Assembly: GCF_014651615.1 (NCBI RefSeq) | Contig: NZ_BMXF01000002.1 | Coordinates: 599,439 to 663,438 of the forward strand | Reading direction: 5' to 3' | DNA: 64,000 bases | Source of the DNA: Persicitalea jodogahamensis | GTDB lineage: Bacteria > Bacteroidota > Bacteroidia > Cytophagales > Spirosomataceae | Shown: piece by piece, positions 16,181-25,029 of the stretch | How the letters are laid out: every line of letters begins with the position of its first letter | How positions within the stretch are numbered: position 1 is the first letter of the stretch | Notes under the pieces: model-generated | Database searches by the model: none | Told to the model about the DNA's origin: nothing | The model's input: the letters and a program-made list of their open reading frames with translations, nothing else | Position numbers and translations under genes: made by a program

Positions 16181-17086
16181 ATGAAACCTTATAAATTCAA
16201 AACAATTAGCGAATACCATCAATTCAGGGGTTTGCCTAAACCTGAGCACCCATTGGTTAGCGTTATAAATTTTGAATCCATTACTCAAATCAGAGATGAT
16301 GAACCTGAAAGCATTATACAGGATTTTTATGCTATTGCATTAAAGAAGCATATTAATTGTAAAATGAACTATGGACAGCAGGAATACGATTTTGATGAAG
16401 GAACCATGTTTTTTATTTCCCCAGGCCAGGTATTTTCTATACAAGCGAATTCAGAATTAACACATACGGGGTGGCTGCTACTGATCCACCCCGATTTTTT
16501 TTGGAATACTTCCTTAACAAAAACAATAAAGCAATACGAATATTTTAGTTATTCAGTAAATGAAGCCCTGTATCTGTCAGAAAAGGAGGAAATAATCATT
16601 ACGTCAGTTTTAAGAAATATCAAGCAAGAGTATCATTCAAATATTGATAAATTTAGCCAACCGGTTATCATTGCTCAATTAGAGCTACTACTAAATTATG
16701 CTGATAGATTTTATCATCGTCAATTCATTACAAGAAAAATCACTAACCATAGAATATTAACACGTTTGGAAAAGTTACTAAAAGAACATTTCGATAATCC
16801 CAATTTAATAGAGAAGGGTTTACCAACCGTTCACGATATTGCTCAATCATTAAATGTATCGCCAAATTATTTGAGTGGTTTGCTAAAAGTATTAACAGGA
16901 CTAAGCACCCAACAACATATACACGAAAAATTAATTGAGAAAGCAAAGGAAAAATTATCAGTAACCAATTTGTCAGTAAGTGAAATTGCTTACGAATTAG
17001 GTTTTGAACATTCACAATCGTTTAGCAAATTATTTAAGACAAAAACTAATCTTTCGCCATTGCAGTTTAGGCAATCGTTTAATTGA
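16181..17086 (+). CDS. AraC-family transcriptional regulator
   Basis: This 301-aa regulator has an N-terminal cupin-like sensing half (about 1-170; EGTMFFISPGQVFSI is a typical cupin strand) and a C-terminal AraC/XylS double helix-turn-helix. The first HTH is VHDIAQSLNVSPNYLSGLLK and the second is SVSEIAYELGFEHSQSFSKL, followed by the TNLSPLQFRQS end. Regulators of this shape often sit beside a single oxidoreductase and switch on that operon, so it probably controls the NmrA-like gene and itself. It is about one third G+C and contains no GTAC word, whereas neighbouring core genes are rich in it; together these suggest acquisition. Confidence 0.88.
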   Translation: MKPYKFKTISEYHQFRGLPKPEHPLVSVINFESITQIRDDEPESIIQDFYAIALKKHINCKMNYGQQEYDFDEGTMFFISPGQVFSIQANSELTHTGWLLLIHPDFFWNTSLTKTIKQYEYFSYSVNEALYLSEKEEIIITSVLRNIKQEYHSNIDKFSQPVIIAQLELLLNYADRFYHRQFITRKITNHRILTRLEKLLKEHFDNPNLIEKGLPTVHDIAQSLNVSPNYLSGLLKVLTGLSTQQHIHEKLIEKAKEKLSVTNLSVSEIAYELGFEHSQSFSKLFKTKTNLSPLQFRQSFN

Positions 17087-17306
17087 CAAATGACGAGCAG
17101 ACAAAAACCACTACCGCTTATAAGGGTTTAGCAATAGTGACGGTTCATTATGGCGCGGATACATTTTTGTTTGAACAAACATTCGTTTTCCGCATCAATA
17201 TTTGTGATGAAAATCCACTTCTTCGCCAAGCGCCAAAACGCTACCTCTATTTCCTGCTAGCTCCAACTACTAAAAAGCAGACAATACATCAATCACTACG
17301 ATACCA

Positions 17307-17930
17307 TTAAAAGAACCGCCGCTTGCCCATCGGAATGGTATTGCTCAGGGTGAGCGAGGTGATGTCGGGGTTGAAAGGCATAGTGACCATGTGTTCGACT
17401 GATATTTTCAGATCGCCAAAGACAACGCCAAAGTGCGGTGCAACGGTGAAGAAGATGTCGCGGTCGCGGCGACGAAAGTAGTAGGTGTCGTCTGTCAACG
17501 CATTGCGGGCCTCTAATTTGCCAATATAAGTAGCTCCGGCAGCCACGCCGATGAAGAAGCGGGCCGAGCCTCCGCCGCTGAAGTAGAAGTCGGCCATGGG
17601 CATCGCAAAAGGGGTGAACTTGCTCTGCAACTGGCTGTTGGACTCCACATCGAAGAATTTGGGCCGGAAGACACCGCCTAATTTCAGCCCTACGTTGATA
17701 TGCGGAGATACGATAAACTGCGGGGTAAAAAACACTTGCCATCCCAGCCGGGTATCCTTTAAAAAGGCTGGACTGACGGTGTATGCGGCCCCTGCCTTCG
17801 AAGCCACCACGCCCAACCCGATTTCCATGTAGCCAAGGCGCTCGTCCTGGTAAGGTCTGGTGAATTCTTGAGCCAATGCATGGGTACTCATACCCAATAG
17901 GATAAGCAAGGGGAAGTAGATTTTACGCAT
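17307..17930 (-). CDS. Outer-membrane beta-barrel protein, function unknown
   Basis: The 207-aa product starts MRKIYFPLLILLGMSTHALAQ, a clear signal peptide, then continues as alternating amphipathic strands rich in Gly and aromatics (YMEIGLGVVASKAGAAYTV, DFYFSGGGSARFFIGVAAG, FTVAPHFGVVFG) and ends in MGKRRFF with a terminal Phe. This fits a small outer-membrane barrel of the porin/OmpW-like kind. I use the ATG at 17930; the open frame extends 38 codons upstream without a plausible start. It follows the propeller-cytochrome gene by 40 bp in the same direction and may be cotranscribed. No substrate can be inferred. Confidence 0.7.
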   Translation of the reverse strand: MRKIYFPLLILLGMSTHALAQEFTRPYQDERLGYMEIGLGVVASKAGAAYTVSPAFLKDTRLGWQVFFTPQFIVSPHINVGLKLGGVFRPKFFDVESNSQLQSKFTPFAMPMADFYFSGGGSARFFIGVAAGATYIGKLEARNALTDDTYYFRRRDRDIFFTVAPHFGVVFGDLKISVEHMVTMPFNPDITSLTLSNTIPMGKRRFF

Positions 17931-17970
17931 AATGTGTGAGGGAACGTTTCGGTAAAAAATTAGATAAAAA

Positions 17971-20628
17971 TTATAATCCGAATCTAACCCAATCCAATGT
18001 CCCGGTGGTCGTATCGCCGTTGTCTTCCTTACGGGTAAAGACAAAGTACAGGTCCTGGCGTATTGTAGTTGTCTCTACCGGAACGGTAGACTCGGCGAAC
18101 TTATTGGTACCTGAGGCAGGAGAAAACTTCAAAGCACTCAGTACCTTACCCGTGGAGGAACCGCTGCGAACTTCTACTTTCAAACCATCGTCTGGTACCG
18201 AATATCGGAACGTCAAAGTCTTGATGTTTTTCAGATCAATGTCCTTCATCACAAAGACCGCGCCATTTTTTAGATTCGACAATCCGCTCCGCTCTTTTTT
18301 CAACAAATACAAACTGTCCAGCTGTTCAACCTCCACCTGCGCCGGACGCAGCCAGAGCGATGTATAATTAGTCAAAGGATCGATGCCACCGCCACCGCCG
18401 TCGGTGTAGGAAGCTGTGAGCTGATACAGGCCGGGTTTGCTCTCCTGAGTGTGTTCCTGCAACACCTTGGAGCCTTGGGGAGGCAAGGAAGTTTGTGCTT
18501 CGCCGATGGCCAGCACGTATTTCACGATTTCGGTGGCTTCCTCCTTGGAAAGCTGTGGGTGGGCGTTCATGGCCATGTCGCCCCAAACACCGCCACCGCC
18601 CGTGATGACTTTATTGGCCAAGCGCGCCAATGCGCCCGGATCAGTGCGGTACTTGTTGGAAACATCGGTGAACGCAGGTCCGACCGACTTTTGATTGATC
18701 TGGTGGCAAGCCTTGCAGTCGCTTTTTTCCAAAAGCTCTTTGCCCAAATCCATATTCTCTGCCGTTTCCTGGTGTCCGATCAGTGCCGCCTGATTGGCGA
18801 GTTGCGGAATGAACTTGAATTTGACATTGGTGCGCTTCGGATCAATGGATTTATCTTCTTTATCGGTTACTTTTACCGAATACGCAAACTGTTCATTATC
18901 AAAATAGAATGAACGATTATTCGGCGTTTCGATAGCCAGTTGTGGCAGGGTGTTGCCCACCCGAATCAGCAGCGTGTCGGAACTGCTGGCTCCGGACGGA
19001 TCGGTCGCTTTCAAGATGACGGGATGAATGCCGTTTTTACCAAAAGTAAATGTGACGGTGCCTCCATTGGAAGTCACAGTATTATTGCCAAATTTCCACT
19101 GATATGTCACCGGATCTTTATCCAGGTCATAGCTCTTTTTGGTACCGAAAGTCACTTTCATAGGAGCGGTGCCGAGCGAGTCTGTGGCCGAAATAATCGC
19201 TACCGGAGCACGATTCCCGGCATTGTAGTCGATGCGCACCAGTCGGGCGTCAGCATTGTCGATGCCATAAACCGACCCGTATTCAAGGGCGTAGAGTGAG
19301 CCTTCGGGACCGAACGTCATGTCGATGGGGCGCCGAAAGTCACCCGTGGCGGGCATGAACTGCGCCATGCCCCGGTAGTTCTGGTTATCGTCCAGGTCCA
19401 CCGCAAACACCCAGTTGCGCATCCACTCGGTGATAAACAGCTTTTTGTCAAAATATTGAGGAAATTTCGTTTCCGATTTCAGGCTGGGATCAAAGTTGTA
19501 AACAGGGCCGATGATCGCACTGCGCCCACCTTTTCCTAGTTCGGGAAACTCTGCCGACTCGTCGTAAGGGTACCAGATCAGCGCCTTCTGTGCGGGCGGC
19601 AGGTTTTTTATTCCAGTGTTGTTGGGCGAATCATTGACCGGATGGGCGGGATCGAAGATTGGGCCCACTTTCTCGGTGGCAAAATCAACATCATGATATG
19701 CCTTGTTGTCGCCGATGAAGTAAGGCCAGCCAAAGTTGCCCGCTTTCCTGGCCTGATTGAATTCGTCGTAGCCTTTCGGGCCTTCCTCACCCTCCTTCCC
19801 GCTATCCGGACCTATTTCACCCCAATACAGGATACCCGTCTTTGGGTCCACCGTGATGCGGTAAGGGTTGCGGCAACCCATGACATAAATTTCCGGGCGT
19901 GTCCCGGCGGTACCTTTAGCAAACAGATTCCCATCGGGAATCGAAATAGTACCATCAGCTTCCGGATGAACGCGCAGAATCGCGCCGCGCAGATCGTTGG
20001 CGTTGCCAGCGGCCCGCTGGTCATCGAACTGCTCACGTCCGGGTCGTTCGTCGATGGGTGTAAAGCCTTTGGAAGCGAATGGACTCGTGTTGTCGCCTAC
20101 CGAAATGTACAGGTTGCCATCCGGCCCGAAAGCCAGCGAACCACCCGTGTGGCGGCTGATTTCATAGTCGATCGGAATCTCAAGCAGTACTTTTTCCGAA
20201 GCTACATCCAGTGTGTTATCATCCCGCAGCATAAAGCGCGACACGTGTTGCTTGGGTGTGTCGGAAATGGGGGTATTATAAAAATAGATATAGTGGTTCT
20301 TGGCAAAATCAGGGTCCAGTGCCAGGCCGATCAGTCCATTGCCGTATTTGGTTTCCCAGAATACCGGAAACTCGCGGATAAGCTTCGTTTGCCGCGACGC
20401 AGGGTCATACACGTAGAAATTACCTTTCCGCTCAGTGAAGAATACCCGCCCATCGGGCGCCACGGCCAGCTCCATCGGCTCGTTCAGGTCGTTGGAGAGG
20501 ACGGTTTTGGTGAATCGGTTTTCTTCAGGTACAGCGGGTGATTGCGCGAGTGCTGAAAGCCCGGAAACCATCAGGCAGCAGGTAGTTAGAAACAGTTTTG
20601 GAATTCGGAAAAAAGAAAGAGAAGGCAT
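17971..20628 (-). CDS. Secreted glucose/sorbosone-dehydrogenase-like propeller with PKD and cytochrome c domains
   Basis: The product is about 885 aa. The signal peptide (ending near CCLMVSGLSALAQ) is followed by a six-bladed GSDH-like propeller (about 35-460) with motifs such as NGLIGLALDPDFAKN, ISRHTGGSLAFGPDGNLY and GCRNPYRITVDPKTG. Next comes a PKD-like beta sandwich (about 475-560), then a class I cytochrome c domain with CKACH at 638-642 and an axial Met probably in GDMAMNAHP. The last 170 residues are a beta-sandwich that may bind carbohydrate. Relatives probably oxidise sugars or polyols in the periplasm and pass electrons to their own heme; PQQ dependence is plausible but unproven. 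The substrate is unknown. ATG 20628 is chosen for the signal peptide. Confidence 0.82.
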   Translation of the reverse strand: MPSLSFFRIPKLFLTTCCLMVSGLSALAQSPAVPEENRFTKTVLSNDLNEPMELAVAPDGRVFFTERKGNFYVYDPASRQTKLIREFPVFWETKYGNGLIGLALDPDFAKNHYIYFYNTPISDTPKQHVSRFMLRDDNTLDVASEKVLLEIPIDYEISRHTGGSLAFGPDGNLYISVGDNTSPFASKGFTPIDERPGREQFDDQRAAGNANDLRGAILRVHPEADGTISIPDGNLFAKGTAGTRPEIYVMGCRNPYRITVDPKTGILYWGEIGPDSGKEGEEGPKGYDEFNQARKAGNFGWPYFIGDNKAYHDVDFATEKVGPIFDPAHPVNDSPNNTGIKNLPPAQKALIWYPYDESAEFPELGKGGRSAIIGPVYNFDPSLKSETKFPQYFDKKLFITEWMRNWVFAVDLDDNQNYRGMAQFMPATGDFRRPIDMTFGPEGSLYALEYGSVYGIDNADARLVRIDYNAGNRAPVAIISATDSLGTAPMKVTFGTKKSYDLDKDPVTYQWKFGNNTVTSNGGTVTFTFGKNGIHPVILKATDPSGASSSDTLLIRVGNTLPQLAIETPNNRSFYFDNEQFAYSVKVTDKEDKSIDPKRTNVKFKFIPQLANQAALIGHQETAENMDLGKELLEKSDCKACHQINQKSVGPAFTDVSNKYRTDPGALARLANKVITGGGGVWGDMAMNAHPQLSKEEATEIVKYVLAIGEAQTSLPPQGSKVLQEHTQESKPGLYQLTASYTDGGGGGIDPLTNYTSLWLRPAQVEVEQLDSLYLLKKERSGLSNLKNGAVFVMKDIDLKNIKTLTFRYSVPDDGLKVEVRSGSSTGKVLSALKFSPASGTNKFAESTVPVETTTIRQDLYFVFTRKEDNGDTTTGTLDWVRFGL

Positions 20629-20769
20629 GGGAGAATCAGATTCAGGATATACAGCGACTTCAAAAGCCATAATTTTAACGAGCAAAACTACGATCTCTTG
20701 TAAAACGGCTAATTGCATGACTTGTTTGCGCCGTACTTTCCCCTAAAAACGGATTCCCAAATCACATAC

Positions 20770-21783
20770 TTAATCGCACTGCCACAAGCTGTCGGTAAAA
20801 TAATGCTGGCTGTCAAAGAAATTTCGCTCCACGACAAAGCCGCTTTCTGCCGCCAGCGCGTCGATTTCCGTCAGGGTGTACTTTTTGGAAAGCTCGGTAT
20901 GTATCAGTTCGTTTTTCTGAAAATGCACTGATTGATTCAGGGATTTGAAATAGACATCCTGTTCCGAAAGACTTACCAACATGCTTCGCACCTCCCCGTT
21001 GCGGGGATTGTAGAAACTATAAAAATCAAATTGGTCCAAGAAGAAATCCGCCCCCAACTCGCGATTCATGCGGGTAAGCAGATTCAGGTTGAAAGCCCGC
21101 GTGACACCCGCGGCGTCGTCATAAGCTTCCTGGATTATCCTCGGATTTTTACGTAGATCGAACCCTGTCAAAAGGCGACCATCCGCCTGCATAACATTAC
21201 GAATCATGCGCAGCAGGTTAATTGCCCCGTCCTTTTCATAATTACCGATATTTCCACCCAGAAACAAGTACAGATTTGGTCGCCCGTCTGAATCCAGGTT
21301 GTTAAGTACCTCAAAATAATCGCCCACCAGCGTCTTTACTTTCAGGCCGGGCAGGGTTTCCGCCAGTTTGCCTTCCAATTGCTGCATGGCTTCGCCCGAA
21401 ATATCGATGGGCATGTAGGTGAAATCAGCCTGCTGCCCGACCAGGTACTTGAGCAATTCCTTCGTTTTTAAACCATCGCCGGCCCCGAGTTCGATAATAT
21501 TGAACGGCTTGCGGTAGGGTAATGCGGCGGCTATATCGGCGGGCTGTCGGGTCAGGATCTCCATTTCGGCCCGGGTTGGGTAGTATTCCGGCAGCTCCAT
21601 GATTTGCTGAAATATCCGGCTACCTGCATCATCGTAAAAGTACTTGGAAGACAAACTTTTCGGGACGGCCGAAAGGCCTTCGCGCACATCTGTGGCAAAC
21701 GGAGATTCTTTTATGGATGGTGGTGGGAAAGTGGTGGACAAGGTCAGTGTATGGTTAGAGTTTAGGTAGTTGATTGGGGCCAC
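20770..21783 (-). CDS. egtD: L-histidine N-alpha-methyltransferase
   Basis: This SAM-dependent enzyme trimethylates histidine to hercynine, the first step of ergothioneine synthesis. Family motifs are SSKYFYDDAGSRIFQQIMELPEYYPTR cut across residues 45-71, the SAM-binding IIELGAGDG (about 96-104), LFLGGNIGN and LLTGFDLRK. The listed start is a GTG at 21783; the TTG at 21741 (LSTTF...) gives an N-terminus closer to family length, so the first 14 residues are doubtful. It lies 59 bp downstream of egtB in the same direction, and the pair carries the two essential ergothioneine functions. Confidence 0.88.
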   Translation of the reverse strand: MAPINYLNSNHTLTLSTTFPPPSIKESPFATDVREGLSAVPKSLSSKYFYDDAGSRIFQQIMELPEYYPTRAEMEILTRQPADIAAALPYRKPFNIIELGAGDGLKTKELLKYLVGQQADFTYMPIDISGEAMQQLEGKLAETLPGLKVKTLVGDYFEVLNNLDSDGRPNLYLFLGGNIGNYEKDGAINLLRMIRNVMQADGRLLTGFDLRKNPRIIQEAYDDAAGVTRAFNLNLLTRMNRELGADFFLDQFDFYSFYNPRNGEVRSMLVSLSEQDVYFKSLNQSVHFQKNELIHTELSKKYTLTEIDALAAESGFVVERNFFDSQHYFTDSLWQCD

Positions 21784-21842
21784 TGCTACTGGTTAAGTGT
21801 TTAGCTTTCACTTTTGGACTTCGCCATTTTGCACTAAAAAAC

Positions 21843-23042
21843 TCAGCGTACCAGCCTAACCCCCATGCACTGCCATTGCAGGTGCGGGTGAAAAAAATTA
21901 CGGTAGGTAATGCGGCTGTGGCCGGGCGAGGTGGCAGTGGAGCCGCCGCGAAGTACCATCTGGTTGATCATGAATTTTCCGTTGTACTCTCCAATGGCAC
22001 CGGGCGCTTTGCTGAATCGAGGATAGGGGAGGTACGCGCTGTGCGTCCACTCCCAGCGCTGTCCCCACGCCAATTGTGGCGCGGCAGCTTCCCACTCGAA
22101 TTCTGTTGGGAGTCGCATTCCTTTCCAGGCCGCGAAGGCGGATGCTTCGAAGAAATTGACGTGACAGAGTACCGAATCAGGGTTGACTTTCTGCAGTCCG
22201 CCCAGCGTGTAAGTATGCCAAACGCCATCGATTTGGTGCCAGTAAAGCGGGGCTTGTGCTGCCCCGGCATTGACCCATTGCCAGCCTTCGTCAAGCCAGA
22301 GGTCGAAGTTTTGGTAGCCACCATCCTGGATGAATTCCAGATACTCGCCATTGGTGACAAGCGCCCTGTTTATTTCAAATCCCTCCAAGTATGCCTTATG
22401 ACGGCCCAGTTCATTGTCGTAATGAAAATCTCCATCCTGAAAGCCTATTTCGTAAACCCCTTCCGGTACGGAGATCCAGCCTGATTCTTCATTCTTCACC
22501 TCGGTGAGTGAAAAATCCTTTTTGTAGACCGGAAATATGGGATTGTGGCCGAAAATATATTTAAGATCCGTGATGAGCAGTTCCTGATGCTGCTGCTCGT
22601 GGTTAAGCCCCAGAATGATGAGTTCTTCCAATTCGGGAGTAAGGTTCTCAGCCATGAGCTGGCGCATGGCTTCATTGACATGCGCGCGATATCTGTAGAC
22701 TTCCTTCACACCCGGACGGGTGATATTGCCTCGGTCAGTACGGATCACACGGCTGCCCATGTGATTGTAGTAGCTATTGAAAAGGTAGCTGAAATCAGAG
22801 TGGTAGCGCTGGTAGTTTTTAAGGTATTTTACCAAAATAAACTCCTCGAAGAACCAACTGGTGTGCGCCAAATGCCACTTCGGCGGGCTGACAAAATCGA
22901 CGGGCTGGGGAATGTAGTCTTCCAGCTGAAGCGGCTCGCAGAGGTCTTCGGTGTACTGCCGCACTACTTCGTAACTGGCGGGAGTGTCGCGGTGCTGGGT
23001 GGTGTCGGACGAGTGTTCGAGGGTTTCGGTTTCCGGGAGCAT
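21843..23042 (-). CDS. egtB: Hercynine sulfoxide synthase (ergothioneine)
   Basis: This 399-aa non-heme iron enzyme joins a thiol (cysteine or gamma-glutamylcysteine) to hercynine with oxygen. The N-terminal DinB-like part carries the iron-binding HLAHTSWFFEEF (about 57-68) and HEQQHQE (148-154). The C-terminal FGE-sulfatase-like part includes RLPTEFEWEAAA, WEWTHSAY, VLRGGS and YRNFFHPHLQWQCMGVRL. Which thiol is used cannot be told from the motifs; no egtA or egtC lies nearby, which favours the simpler cysteine or single-cleavage route. No egtE-like C-S lyase is in the window. It probably forms an operon with egtD. Confidence 0.9.
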   Translation of the reverse strand: MLPETETLEHSSDTTQHRDTPASYEVVRQYTEDLCEPLQLEDYIPQPVDFVSPPKWHLAHTSWFFEEFILVKYLKNYQRYHSDFSYLFNSYYNHMGSRVIRTDRGNITRPGVKEVYRYRAHVNEAMRQLMAENLTPELEELIILGLNHEQQHQELLITDLKYIFGHNPIFPVYKKDFSLTEVKNEESGWISVPEGVYEIGFQDGDFHYDNELGRHKAYLEGFEINRALVTNGEYLEFIQDGGYQNFDLWLDEGWQWVNAGAAQAPLYWHQIDGVWHTYTLGGLQKVNPDSVLCHVNFFEASAFAAWKGMRLPTEFEWEAAAPQLAWGQRWEWTHSAYLPYPRFSKAPGAIGEYNGKFMINQMVLRGGSTATSPGHSRITYRNFFHPHLQWQCMGVRLVR

Positions 23043-23158
23043 GGCGGTTTGAAAAGGTTTTTTTCAAGGGGCAGAACAATAAAGTCATGCCAGCCATAGG
23101 CAAACACCATATGAGAAGAAGATGTTCAGGAAGGATAACGCACGGAATACAGTCGGTG

Positions 23159-23178
23159 AAAAACCCGGCCATCCGGTT
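23159..23178 (-). terminator. Probable terminator after mraY
   Basis: On the minus strand AACCGG-ATGG-CCGG(G)TTTTT forms a 6-bp stem with one bulge and a five-T tail, 13 bp beyond the mraY stop. The stem is short, so confidence is moderate. Confidence 0.45.
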
Positions 23179-23190
23179 GGTTTTATCGCA

Positions 23191-24405
23191 TCACCTCAGT
23201 TTCAGCGTCACCAGAGCCAGTATGGCAAGCATAATGCCCACGATCCAAAAGCGGGTCACGATCTTTGACTCGTGATAGCCTTTTTTCTGGAAATGGTGGT
23301 GCAGTGGCGACATGAGAAAAATGCGCCGGCCTTCGCCAAAGCGCTTTTTGGTGTATTTGAAATAACTCACCTGAAGAATCACCGATAAGCTCTCGGCCAG
23401 AAATACTCCGCACAGAATGGGAATCAGTAGTTCTTTGCGAATGGCCAGCGAGATGACCGCGATGACACCGCCGAGCATCAAACTACCCGTGTCGCCCATG
23501 AAAACCTGCGCCGGATAAGTGTTGTACCATAAGAATCCGACGCAGGCCCCGATGAGTGCAGCACAAAAAATGACCAACTCACCGGAGTTGGGGATGTACA
23601 TGATGTTGAGATACTGGGCGAATTTAACGTTACCCGACAGGTAGGCCAGCACCCCCAGCGTGAGGACGATAATCCCCGAGGTGCCAGCGGCCAGACCGTC
23701 GATGCCGTCGGTAATGTTGGCCCCATTGGAGACGGCCGTGATGATGAAAATGGCCACAATCGTATAGATGATCCAGGTGTATTCGTCGGGCAACCAGCCA
23801 AACAGTAGAGAGCTGTAATCGAATTCATTGTTTTTCAGGAACGGCACGTTGGTTATCATCGGATTGACGATGTCGCGGTAGCGCTGTACCTCGCCCAGGG
23901 TGGAGCTCAACAACGGCTGGTCGTAAATCCTGATCTTGACGTGTTGATTGAAGGAAAGGGTCAGGCCCACGATGATACCCAAGCCCACTTGCCCGATGAT
24001 TTTAAAACGCCCCGCCAGGCCCTCTTTATTATTCCTGAATTTCTTAATGTAGTCGTCGATAAAGCCGATCAGACCCGTCCAGACAGCCGTGATGATAAGC
24101 AGGACAATGTAAACGTTGGTCAGATTGGCAAAGAGAAGTACCGGGATAAGCAGCGATGCCAGGATAATGAAGCCGCCCATCGTTGGTGTCCCTTTTTTTT
24201 CCATTTGTCCCTCCAACCCCAGATCGCGGATGCTTTCGCCAACTTGCTTGTAGCGCAGGAAATTGATGATTTTTTTGCCGTAAACTGCCCCGATTATCAG
24301 CGATAAAATAGTGCAGCTCAGGGCCCGAAAGGAAAGGTACTGGAAAACGCCCGCACCGGGAAAGTTAAATTGTTTGTCGAGGTACTCGAACAAATAGTAA
24401 AGCAT
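23191..24405 (-). CDS. mraY: Phospho-N-acetylmuramoyl-pentapeptide transferase
   Basis: This 404-aa polytopic inner-membrane enzyme transfers phospho-MurNAc-pentapeptide from UDP to undecaprenyl phosphate, forming lipid I. Hallmarks are [11 protein letters not shown] near the N-terminus, TVIGFIDDY-type [38 protein letters not shown] and the His-rich [20 protein letters not shown]. About ten hydrophobic helices are visible, and the C-terminus ends in a TM helix. The dcw neighbours (murE, murD, ftsW, murG) are absent here, so the gene has been separated from the cell-wall cluster. A TACTTTTA -7-like box lies about 30 bp upstream. Confidence 0.95.
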   Translation of the reverse strand: MLYYLFEYLDKQFNFPGAGVFQYLSFRALSCTILSLIIGAVYGKKIINFLRYKQVGESIRDLGLEGQMEKKGTPTMGGFIILASLLIPVLLFANLTNVYIVLLIITAVWTGLIGFIDDYIKKFRNNKEGLAGRFKIIGQVGLGIIVGLTLSFNQHVKIRIYDQPLLSSTLGEVQRYRDIVNPMITNVPFLKNNEFDYSSLLFGWLPDEYTWIIYTIVAIFIITAVSNGANITDGIDGLAAGTSGIIVLTLGVLAYLSGNVKFAQYLNIMYIPNSGELVIFCAALIGACVGFLWYNTYPAQVFMGDTGSLMLGGVIAVISLAIRKELLIPILCGVFLAESLSVILQVSYFKYTKKRFGEGRRIFLMSPLHHHFQKKGYHESKIVTRFWIVGIMLAILALVTLKLR

Positions 24406-24521
24406 GAAAGGGGAAAGAATCGTTGAACGTCGGCTAAAAGTAGCGGAAATTCCCGAAACTTGGCTGCTCGCTCAATCTAAATTATCTCCCTGGGTGCACC
24501 GGAACACGAAGGAACCAATGA

Positions 24522-24959
24522 CTACTCCGACCCAAGGCTCTCGACCGGATTCATCAGTGCCGCTTTCACGCTCTGAAAAGCTATCAGGAATAGCGTAGTG
24601 CCTACGGCCAGCCCTCTCGTAAGGGCGAAGACTCCTCATTCAGGAAATGTCAGTCGATAAAAATCAAAACCAGTTTCAAGAAATCTTAGGAAGCAACGTA
24701 ACGATGCTGGCGACGCTCGCATCAAGTACCTTGCGAACGTCGATTTCTTTAATGCGGTACCCCTAGATGGCTGGTCCGAACAGACTGAGGCAGGCAATAA
24801 AAAGGCCAACAGAGAAGCAGGCGTGGCACCCTTCCCGTATTGTTGTCTGCTGATCGCACCGCTTATCGACGCCACAAAGTGCACGGCTTTTCCTACGCCA
24901 GGCCCGAAAGTACCCAGCCATACAGTCGGCCCCTTATCGGTTCGTTCGCTTACGGACAC
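24522..24959 (-). pseudogene. Decayed FtsX/MacB-type ABC permease, C-terminal remnant
   Basis: The minus strand still spells the last third of an FtsX-like permease in pieces. In one frame are SISGAISRQQYGKGATP and, at the end, LAVGTTLFLIAFQSVKAA then LMNPVESLGSE and a stop at 24522. In another frame (24679-24801) are FIACLSLFGPAI, an in-frame TAG, then GYRIKEIDVRKVLDASVASI VTLLPKIS split by further stops. The KEI-x-V/I-RKVL-x-ASV core and the A-A-L-x-NPV-x-SL end are diagnostic of this family. At least two frameshifts and several stops are present, and the N-terminal ~600 residues are missing. It directly follows the ATPase gene, its expected operon partner. Confidence 0.8.
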
Positions 24960-25029
24960 CAGAACTTGCCCGGTACTTTCAAACTACACCGTGAAAACTC
25001 TCGCACACTCCACCAATTTCGGATCGCTA

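Noticed and set aside
17083-17310. 75-codon rightward frame after the AraC gene
   Set aside because: It would start with TTG inside the AraC stop region, has no ribosome site or recognisable sequence, and ends in the oppositely oriented barrel gene. The gap 17087-17306 is better treated as island edge.
19642-20541. 299-codon rightward open frame
   Set aside because: Antisense to the propeller-cytochrome gene, which has a signal peptide and CxxCH; no motifs in the antisense product.
24636-24959. 107-codon leftward frame, and the 112-codon rightward frame 24823-25161
   Set aside because: The leftward frame is one of the shifted pieces of the decayed permease, not an intact gene; the rightward one is antisense to it and runs into the ATPase gene.
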